DNA of 64,000 bases from Branchiostoma floridae (lineage: Eukaryota; Chordata; Leptocardii; Amphioxiformes; Branchiostomatidae): positions 14,040,262-14,104,261 of the forward strand of contig NC_049995.1 in the NCBI RefSeq assembly GCF_000003815.2, in the 5' to 3' direction. Below the pieces are notes generated by a model that saw only the letters and a list, made by a program, of their open reading frames with translations, was not told where the DNA came from and ran no database searches. Position numbers and translations under genes: made by a program. Positions 56,001 through 64,000 of the stretch are shown here, piece by piece; the stretch's first letter is position 1; every line of letters starts with the position of its first letter.

Positions 56001-59000
56001 TAAGGTACGGTCTAGTTAAACAAAGTGGGCAGGACTCTACAGGACAGGAGGGGCAGTAAGGTACGGTCTAGTTAAACAAAGTGGGCAGGACTCTACAGGA
56101 CAGGAGGGGCAGTAAGGTACGGTCTAGTTAAACAAAGTGGGCTGGACTCTACAGGACAGGAGGGGCAGTAAGGTACGGTCTAGTTAAACAAAGTGGGCTG
56201 GACTCTACAGGACAGGAGGGGCAGTAAGGTACGAAAAAGGCACTTAATACGACTTTCCTCACGTCACCCAGGTATAGAAAATGGGTACCTGGGGAGGTAA
56301 GGGGCAGTGGAAGGAAAGGGCTAGTGGTCGCCTTCCAATACCGTGCCCCAGATACAGTAGGTCACATTTTTTTTTACCCAATGGTATTAAGTTGAGTATT
56401 GGAGCCCTGGTACTGTAAATGCAGAAATTTTTGCGGTGGTTTTATGTTCGCAGTTTTCGCAGTGGCCGCTTCACCACAAACTTAAAACCACCACAACCTT
56501 TTTTCCATGGCAGTAAGAGACTGCAGTACATGATGCTACCGCGAACATAAAACCACAGTGAACAGTCCTTTTTCCCGCTAAATGCTTTTACAGTAGCCAA
56601 GATGATACTCATGCTCTGGTGTTTTCACAGAAGGCGAACGACCCGGAGGGCGGTGACCCCAGTGGCTGGGACCTCCCCACACTGGATGACATCTTGAAGG
56701 ACCTGAGTGACGGGCGGGTGCTTCTTGCTGTGCTCTGCTTCTACTGTCCCAACCACATCCGCCCTGAAGGTCAGGCATGCCCCCTAGCAGAATTACATGA
56801 AACTGCAGTCATGTGCTGTCATCACAACTGTGCTGAATAACAAATAATCATCTGTTTGATTTTACTTGTAATATTAGTGTTAATTGGCATCCTTTTTCAT
56901 CTGTGTTATTGTATAGATGTATATTATATAATATTATATTCTATATACATAAACACATCCAATTTTCTTTTCTAATTTTGCATTATTCTTTATTGAAGAA
57001 TCCTGTATGTGGTTTCCATGTTCAAAATTAAATCATATTTTGTAAATAGACAATACAGAAGACTCTTTTAGGTTTTAGTCCCTGTTGTTAATGTTAAATG
57101 TTTTAAGATTCAAAACCTCAGTTCCTTTGGTATTGCCAACATAACAGCCACAGCTAGTTGGACAGCCCTGGCTGTGTGTGCTGAACAGCCAAACCAATAA
57201 ATAGAATGTTATTGATCACAGATGGCCAGCTGGGTTCCCTGATTTCGATGTCGGAGTCAGTGCGAAACCTGTCGTTGGTGCGGCGGTTTTGTGACCAGCA
57301 CCTTGGAGCCATGTTCCACCTGTCTTACGAGGATGTTCTTTACAGTCCGGAGGTGCTCAAGCCCAACATCAAGGTTTGTTTGTTTGTTTGTTTGTTTGTT
57401 TATTTAGAATCTCTTTTAGTAAAATTCGACATGACTCACTAGCCTGAAGCCCAACACTCAGGTTTGTTTGGCTTATGTTTGTCTGTTTATTTATTTAGCA
57501 TCTCCATTTATTAAAATACTAGTACCCACTAGTCTTCCTTGAGTGCTTTAATTTGTATATCATATACAAACTTAAATAAAATACAATTACGTCAAAAATC
57601 TGTTACTCGAGCAACTGAATATGATTTTGGAAATGGTCAGACATTTGCGAATCATATCCAATCAGTGCTGTTTGGTGTATCTTATTACCTGGATGTCTTG
57701 CCTTCTTCAATGTAACAATACAATTACTGTGAACATATGACCTCTAATAAACTTACATCTGATTATTTAGCAATCATACTTGTAATTAAGAACTAAGATA
57801 ATCTGTCACAAAGAGGTCAGAGGTCCGAATTTTTCCATGTTAACATCTTGTGTGTGTTTCAGGCATTCATCGCTGAGCTGTTCTGGTGGCTAGAAGTGAT
57901 CCGACCGGATATCGTACAGCCTGCACTAACCAACCATCAACAAACAAGTCAGTAAAAATATGTCTTCACATTTTAGTAGACAATCCTTACAGCGTAGTAG
58001 ATAGATACATTAGAGAATATTAAAAATCAAAATTGTCATATTTCTATGTCTGCCAAAATCCCTGTATCTAAATTTTAGTTTCCTTTCTAGCTGTTTGAAT
58101 TTTCATGTCTGTCTTTTCCTCATTTTGTTGATTAACAGTTCTGTTAGAAGCAGAGGTTGTTAAAATTGTATTATTCTAGTGTCTCTATATAGCAATTAAA
58201 GGGCACCTTCCAAAAGTCTCTATACCTAAATTCTAATTTCCTATCAAGTGGTTTGCCAAAAAAAAAGATAGTTTTCATGTCAGTTTATATTTTGTTGTTG
58301 TTTACATGTAAGTTTTTGTTGTTATTTACAGTTCCGTTAGAAGCAGAAATGTCCTCCACACCGACCCGAGCCCGTCCGCGCCCAAACGTCCCCATCAGCA
58401 AGGCGACGAAGAGGAGCTTCCAGACTCCGGACCGCGACTCTCCGAGTAACCTAAGCATCACTCCATCCCACAGCAGCCCAGATATCAGCAGACACACACC
58501 GCTTCTGGCACTCAGACATCGCGCAAAACAGAACAGTCAGCAGGGGGAGGGTATGTATAGCGTTTGCTGGCCGATACTAGGCAATAGTTAAACCTTTACA
58601 TTGTTGTTTGGCAACCAGGGTATAAGCAGATGCTGCTTCTGGCACTCAGACATTGCGCAAAACAGAACAGCCAGCAAGGGGAGGGTATGTCTGAACATTT
58701 TGTAGCTGGCAGACATACAATCGTTTTGCCCTAAACCTATCCTTGCATTGCCGCATTTAGGCAACAGGAATATATTTTCTTGGCTCCCAACATTATCTTA
58801 ATCCTTCGTTAACATTCAATAAAGGTTAAGATAAAGTTTTGAAAAATGGAATCTGACATATTCCCTCCCTGAAATGTTGTGTAATAAAGAGACTATCTTA
58901 TTATTAGACTCTGTTTAGCAAGAGTTTTTTTTCTAAATGTCTATGTCCTAGACATTTTATTGCTGTAACCATAACTAAACAATGTGCAATCTTTAATCAA

Positions 59001-62000
59001 CCATGTATATGATGTTTTCTTTAATCCTCCAGGTGAAGAAGTTCTCCACCCTTTAAGAAGATCCAACTCCTTGAACTCTGCCTCAGATGCGAGTGTGAAG
59101 GGTTCTGTCATGGCCTGGCCAGAGGTTGCCAATAGCAACGGGGGATTGCCACGCCCAGGTCAGGAGATGTTGACCCTTTCTGTGGTGCTGAAGAATACAA
59201 ATGTATTTCACTTGCTCATGTAATGTCAAAATTAAACTGATAAAGGCACAAAATCATTATAGAGGCTGTCAAGGCAGGATTTTTTTGATACCTTAAAAGA
59301 TACAGAATACAGCATGTAAATTTGATACTAAATATACATTGATAAAGTATAACAGATCTTTGAAAACCACATTATACAACTAATGATTCATTTATAAACA
59401 ATTGTAGTTAAAATTAATATTATAGTGAAAGACTTGTTAAGATTTCTTAAACAGTTTTAATGTATACATTTTGCTATGTACCTAATATTTGTCCTAACGC
59501 TCTCTTATGATTTGCACCATTCATTGTGTAGACTCTTGGAAAGAGAAAGTATGTATTGCTAAGTGCTGCCAGATTTTCTTCAACATCAGATAAATGAACT
59601 TCTTGCTGTTTATGTTCCAGGTCATGTTGGCCATGAGTCCCAACAGGATATGGACCTGGAGAGCGTTTCCTCCCGACCAGAGTCTCGCTCCGACCGAGCG
59701 GACAGTAGCATGGCTTCACAGGACTCCCAGGCACCGCGGGAACCATTGATGCCTGCGGTCTGTATCTATATCTGATATATAGTTATATACTGTATATAGC
59801 CGGTATAACTGCCCTTTGGCGTAATACACCAGCTTCTGTATCTGTATCTATATAGCCGGTATAACTGTCCTTCGGTGTAATACACCAGCTTCTGTATCTG
59901 TATCTATATAACCGATATAACTGCCCTTCGGCGTAACACACCAGCTTTGCAGGCAGGCTGCGCGGCAGCAGCTGGTTATATTACACTGAACAACCCGTCA
60001 CACCTAGCTTTTACCCATCTATCTGCAAGCGTTCTTTAAACTATCCAGAGAAGATGCCCCTACTGTGCTTGGTGATAACAAATTCCACTCTATGATAGTT
60101 CTGGGAAAATACGAATTTTTGAACACATCAATCTTAGGTGGTAACTCTTGTATTTGAAGGCATGACTATTTCTTGTATTTTTTTGAGCTGGTATTAGATG
60201 CTTATCAATCAGTACGTCCACTAATTTATTGGTCATTTTGTACATCATGCAGGTTCTCAGACCATCCAAGGAGAAAAGCAACGCTTGTAAAAAGGAGGAC
60301 GAACTAGGAGAGGGTCCGGACAAGTCTGTGACAAAAATCGACCGGACCGGGCGGCTTCGCCACACAGTGGTGTCAAGTGACATGGACACGATGGATCAGA
60401 TTACGCCCATCAGCGAATCGGTGAGCAGCTTCTCGCTCTCGAGTGCCAGTGATGTGGTGATGGGCTCACAGGGGGACTCTGATTCCACGATAAGCTCAGA
60501 GAGCTGTTCGGCCAACCGGCCCGGGGGATTCTATCTTGCCCCCGTGTCATCAGCGATGTCATACGACACCACAGATCGGCCAGACGGACGCACGATTCCA
60601 GCCTCTGTGGGCAAAAGCTACACCGTAGCTGAGTACATGACACCCCTAAATCTGCACAGCGGCAGGAATCCCCATTATCGATGACAATGTTGTCGGGAGG
60701 GCATCAGTTGACGAAGAGGGCAATCCTGGAAATGCAGAAGACGCAGGGGATGTTGTAGAATCGCCCAAACTTCACAGCGAGACTTTGGACAAGGAGTCGC
60801 TCCAAAAGGAGTCAATCCCAAGAGAGTCGCTGCAGATGGATTTCCTCCAGAGAGATCATTCTGTTCCGATCCAGACATGGGGGAAGGGCGACAAGAACTG
60901 TAGTAACGGCAACGGCGTTCCCACGGCAACGACCCCGCAGGAGGTTAAGGTCGCGACCTCCGGGCACGTGACGACCTGGGGGCGGAACAGAGCGTCGAGG
61001 GGGAGCACTCCGGAGGAACAGGAGAACGGTCACGGGACGCAGCCTCTCGCCTCGCAGATGGTGAAGCTGAGACTAAAATTAGAAGAGAAAAGGCGGACGA
61101 TCGAGAATGAGAAGAAGAAGATGGAGCTTCAGTGGAACAGGCAGAGACAGAGAGTCGGGAAGGCGGCGTTCTTGCACGTCATTTCTCAGAAGAAGGCCCC
61201 CACGCCGACGAAAGAACCTCCGCCGGAAAACTACCACTACGACCGAGAGGACAACAACGGGAGGATTCGGTTCGACAAGAATGAAGTCAGCGGTCCGTGT
61301 ATGACCGGATTCGCCTCAGCGAATTCTGCCATTCCAGAAGAGGTCGTTACAGAGGTTAACCGGGAACCTGCGTTTGCTCCAAAACAGTCCCACGATATCC
61401 CGATGTCGCCCAACGAAGCCACAAGCCCAGGTGAAGTCATTGATCTGAACGAATACAACACCTCGTTGGAAAGGCTGAACAGCGATCTCTCGCTTATTCA
61501 GAAGGAAATTGCTCGGTTGTCTCAACATCAGGATACCCTAAAGAGCCAGTCATCACCCCCGGCGAAGGAAAGAGTGCCGTCATCACCTAGAGTAAAACCT
61601 GTTGTTTCCAAGTCATCACCGAAAAGCAAAGAGAAAAATGTTTCGTCCACACCCAAACTGACTCATGCGAACGTTGCAGGCACGGTGTCTATTCCGTCGT
61701 CGGTTTCATCGAACCAATCACGCTCCTCAAAAAAGCAACAAGGCAGAGTAACAGTGATGGAAGCGTCACCGACTATCGAACATGTGCAGCACCGGAGATT
61801 GGCGGCCAGCCAATCGGACCAGACCCTGGGATTGGGGTCCTCTGGGCCACAGTTTGAGGCAGAGATTCCCAGGAGCGAATCAGAGCAAGGGCCGACGACG
61901 TCACATGTTAATCACGAGAACAGTGCCGTGAATGTCCAGACAACGTATGACAGTACAGTGGAACAGTGGGCGATGACGGGGGAGGTTTGTAAACCAGAAG

Positions 62001-62965
62001 ACAGTAGGGAGGTGGGTTACCATTTCTGTTGTTTTACAAGTTTGTTGTTTTACAATGGTAAAGTTTAGATGTTAACTTGCATGAAAAGATTGATGATGTT
62101 TTTCAGATACCGGTACAGCTTGGTCCTCTTCCTCTCACTCCAAATGTTTGACCTTGGAATGTTTGACCTTGGAACGATTGACATTTGAATTTTTGACCTT
62201 GAATGTTTGACCTTGAATGTTTGACCTTCAAATGTTTCACCTTGAAATATTTGACCTTGAATGCTTGACCTTCCCCATACCCCAGGAGGCCGTCTTACCC
62301 GAGAGCCCCGGAGCAGAGGGCAAAGCTGCCGCTGTGGGCTTCTTCTCTTTTAACTCCGCAGATGCAGATAAGGTAAGGCTTCACTCAGACAGTCAGTTCA
62401 GTTATACGGTAAACGCATACTAAATCACTTTTTCATTGTGATTCTTATGTATGGCTGAAAGTTACAGAAAAAAAGCCCATAGAATCATAACTTATATTCT
62501 TGGATGATTGATTTTTCACACATAATTAACCCCAGAGATAAGGATATAGAAGCCTGTTGTCCATCAACTCTGCCCAGCTCTCCTCCTAGGGTGTGACTGA
62601 TTACCAGGAATCACAACAGGAACATACTATAATTACAGTCTCTTATTGACTATAAAGAAACTATTAGATATGTAAACAAACATTAGAAGCTCTCTGACTG
62701 GGGAAAAAGGTATGATACACACATGAGATGTCTCCTCTTCTGCATTGTTTGTTTCTCCTGCATTTCCCCTGTGCCTCGACTATTGAACTGAGCTTTAAAA
62801 TCTCATTATTTTACACGTTTTTGTCCTCTCATTACAGACAAAAGAAGAGGAGATGAGCAGAAAACGTGAGCAGTTCCTGCGAGCACGGATGAAGCGGGAG
62901 GAACAGCTGAAGGCCAGACAGATGGAGAGGGAGGCTGAGCAGGAGAGGGAGAGGGAGGAGAGAAA
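47052..62965 (+). CDS. CAMSAP: CAMSAP / Patronin microtubule minus-end protein, 5' part (partial)
   Basis: Binds and stabilises non-centrosomal microtubule minus ends. Coding exons: 47052-47144, 54197-54292, 54812-55024, 55388-55473, 55893-56004, 56631-56769, 57222-57373, 57863-57947, 58332-58550, 59033-59158, 59621-59757, 60253-62011, 62286-62372, 62838-62965; GT-AG with matching phases. About 1,143 residues lie in the window. The CAMSAP-type calponin-homology region spans exons 3-8 (LTAGELYCMICTQMF, ALSRRGIQAME, EDALLFWLNKV, AFIAELFWWLEVIRPD). Ser/Pro-rich linkers follow, then coiled coils VKLRLKLEEKRRTIENEKKK and LNSDLSLIQKEIARLSQHQ. The last visible exon begins the charged helix before the CKK domain, which lies past the right edge. 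Exon 12 carries an apparent 1-base insertion (60640-60680). Intron 1 is 7 kb and full of transposons. Confidence 0.95.
48608..51925. mobile_element. Putative 3.3-kb element with perfect 26-bp inverted ends, CAMSAP intron 1
   Basis: tcggctgtttcacaattgag continuing tgtacc at 48608-48633 is exactly reverse-complemented at 51900-51925. Between them, the word tgtcccgtccgtaccccc recurs about six times (49203, 49368-49430, 50160, 51726). No transposase was recognised. Target duplication unclear, so a chance pair of repeats remains possible. Confidence 0.5.
50290..51484. mobile_element. Nested element with perfect 19-bp inverted ends
   Basis: tactctcacctctcaaata (50290-50308) and its exact reverse complement (51466-51484). 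Inside are repeated aaaagtaccccctggaata / aagtaccccccgg words on the left and aataaacgtaccg words on the right. It contains a fragment of the GTACCGGTAC MITE at about 51120-51230. Confidence 0.65.
52815..53477. mobile_element. MITE, about 660 bp, GGTTCCGGTTCGGA ends
   Basis: Left ggttccggttcgga, right tccgaaccggaacc, with ttat on both outer sides as a possible 4-bp target duplication. A 92-codon open frame inside (52900-53178) has no recognisable family. Confidence 0.75.
54427..54811 (+). repeat. Three pseudo-copies of the 5' edge of CAMSAP exon 3 with acceptor
   Basis: Copies start at 54440, 54542 and 54710, each after ttgac/ttgttgtttacag, and read GMEQLTP, GTERLTPLLVGM and GTEQLTPLLVGMLTAGELYC before stops. 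The real exon starts at 54812. Copies include the poly-pyrimidine/ttg tract and the AG. Confidence 0.92.
55058..55345. repeat. TG-rich simple repeat with TGTGACACTG motif
   Basis: Long gtgtgtgt tracts punctuated by tgtgacactg in CAMSAP intron 3. Apparent antisense His/Thr-rich open frames here are artefacts of the repeat. Confidence 0.9.
55949..56233 (+). repeat. 56-bp minisatellite made from the CAMSAP exon 5 end and its donor
   Basis: The end of exon 5 (ctacaggacaggaggggcag then taag|gtacgg) is followed by copies whose gtacg starts fall at 56005, 56061, 56117, 56173 and 56229, exactly 56 bases apart. Each copy carries the same splice donor. Confidence 0.93.
56411..56595. mobile_element. 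ACTGTAAATGCA MITE (copy 4 of 4)
   Basis: Starts tactgtaaatgcagaaatt, ends aaatgcttttacagta. It lies in CAMSAP intron 5; its right end is 35 bases before the exon 6 acceptor. Confidence 0.8.
58621..58690 (+). repeat. Intronic copy of the CAMSAP exon 9 end with its donor
   Basis: ttctggcactcagacattgc...cagcaaggggagg|gtatgt repeats the last roughly 55 bases of exon 9 (58500-58550) and its donor with few changes. Confidence 0.9.
59797..59950. repeat. Tandem repeat, about 65 bp x 2.5, CAMSAP intron 11
   Basis: Units contain agccggtataactg, cttcggcgtaatacaccagc and ttctgtatctgtatctat. Confidence 0.85.
62136..62270. repeat. Minisatellite of about 15 bp (tttgaccttggaatg), CAMSAP intron 12
   Basis: About nine units of tttgaccttgaatg-type sequence end 15 bases before the exon 13 acceptor. 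Confidence 0.88.
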
Positions 62966-63097
62966 GTAAGACGTCAAAATGCTTCTTTAAGACATTGGCA
63001 ACATTCTTAAGAAGGCATAGATATTTGCCCTGTCTTCATTTCATAGAAAAGTAAGGCTGAAACTGTCATGCAAAGATTGAAAAAGAAAAAGCTTGAG

Positions 63098-63640
63098 AGG
63101 AGCAGCTGAAGGAGAGGGGGGAGAGAAAGTAAGACGTCAAACAGTTTCTTTAAGACATTACCTGGTCAAGCATTCTTAAAGACAATGCCAACTTTATTTA
63201 GAAGGTATAGATATTTTGAAAATTAAGAAAAAGCTTGATAGGAACAGCTGAAGGCCAGACAGATGGAGAGGGAGGCTGAGCAGAAGAGGGAGAGGGAGGT
63301 GAGAAAGTAAGACGTCAAAATGCTTTTTAAGAAGTTGCCAACAAGTCTATAGATAGTTATTTGCCCTGTCTTCATTTTATAGAAAAGTAAGGCCGAAACT
63401 CTCATGCAAAGATTGAAAATTAAGAAAAAGGGAGGCTGAACAGGAGAGGAAGAGGTAGGAGAGAAAGTAAGATGTCAAACAGCTTCTTTAAGACATTGAC
63501 AACATCCTTAAGAAGACATAGATATTTGCCCCGTCTCCATTGCATAGAAAAGTAAGGCCAAAACTCTCATGCAAAGATTAAAAATTAAGAAAAAGGGAGG
63601 CTGAACAGGAGAGGAAGAGCTTCTTTAAGACATTGACAAC
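63098..63640 (+). repeat. Tandem copies of the CAMSAP exon 14 end and donor
   Basis: Exon 14 ends agagggaggctgag...agagaaa|gtaagacgtcaaa. Related segments recur at about 63098, 63238, 63429 and 63594, three of them with gagaaagtaaga.gtcaaa, and the intervening intron (ctttaagacattg.caacat) is copied too. Confidence 0.88.
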
Positions 63641-63865
63641 ATTCTTGAGAATAGATATTGGCACTGGCTCTTATTTATTGATTAGATTATTTCTAAGATA
63701 ACACCGAAAATGTCATGTAAGGATTGAAAATTAAGAAAAAGCTTATGTTGCAAACAGCAGCACATTTTGCCATTGTACATCTTCTGTGCAGCATGTCTCT
63801 CCATTTAACTGAGATTTGGTCATACAAGCTTGTTTTGGAAGGTCCAACCTTCCCACCTTTTCTCT

Positions 63866-64000
63866 AACAGGGCTCGAAATACTGGGTGCATGTGCACCCA
63901 GGTGCACCCAAAATTGGAACTGTGCACCCAATTTTTTTCAGTGGGTGCACAAGGTGCACCCAAATATTTTCTTAGGTTTATGTATGGAAAGGTATCAAGT
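63866..64000. repeat. GTGCACCCA-rich repeat at right edge
   Basis: cagggctcgaaatactgggt opens a run of gtgcaccca / tgggtgcac words. The cagggctcgaa start resembles the hAT ends in this window; the element is cut by the window edge. Confidence 0.5.

Noticed and set aside
60785..62068. Separate gene starting inside CAMSAP exon 12
   Set aside because: The protein continues CAMSAP linker and coiled-coil sequence; the apparent new start only reflects a one-base frame change.

Overview
This is a metazoan nuclear window. Its genes are split by short, conventional GT-AG introns, and introns and intergenic DNA are full of small DNA transposons. The TPR/Roc-COR/TIR/ZU5/Death protein fits the expanded innate-immunity-type repertoire of amphioxus, so a cephalochordate (Branchiostoma-like) genome is my best inference; nothing in the sequence proves the genus. 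All exon models below were built by hand from splice sites, phases and family similarity, without transcript data.

Layout. (1) 151-1548 (-): 5' exons of DCAF13, cut by the left edge. (2) 1968-10438 (+): complete VPS26 retromer subunit, head-to-head with DCAF13. It has two phase-matched 107-bp versions of exon 5 and three decayed copies of that exon. Its introns carry three hAT-type elements with perfect 8-bp target duplications and two LINE remnants. (3) 13077-27273 (-): a 16-exon gene predicted to encode one 2,518-residue protein: GlnD-like nucleotidyltransferase, TPR array, Roc-COR GTPase, CARD-like, TIR-like, ZU5-UPA and Death domains. (4) 27274-35061: repeat-rich spacer with a diverged tandem duplication, a LINE 3' end, a SINE-like element interrupted by a MITE, and a large inverted repeat whose arms carry hammerhead-like motifs. 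(5) 35062-36621 (+): a two-exon, bacterial-looking GT4-type glycosyltransferase. (6) 41591-46585 (-): an eight-exon class II (plant-type) PRPP synthetase. (7) 47052-62965 (+): the first 14 coding exons of CAMSAP/Patronin, head-to-head with the PRPP synthetase and running off the right edge (CKK domain not reached).

Themes. The multidomain gene joins a nucleotidyltransferase, a Roc-COR switch and CARD/TIR/Death signalling folds in one polypeptide, and the CARD and TIR modules sit on single symmetrical phase 1-1 exons that could be skipped without frame loss. Separately, seven places in three housekeeping genes show tandem copying of the edge of an exon together with its splice site. Most copies are decaying pseudo-exons, but one gave a mutually exclusive exon pair (VPS26) and one gave an in-frame alternative donor (PRPP synthetase). 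Housekeeping genes (ribosome biogenesis, retromer, nucleotide precursor synthesis, microtubule minus ends) are simply neighbours of the immune-type gene; I see no operon-like link.
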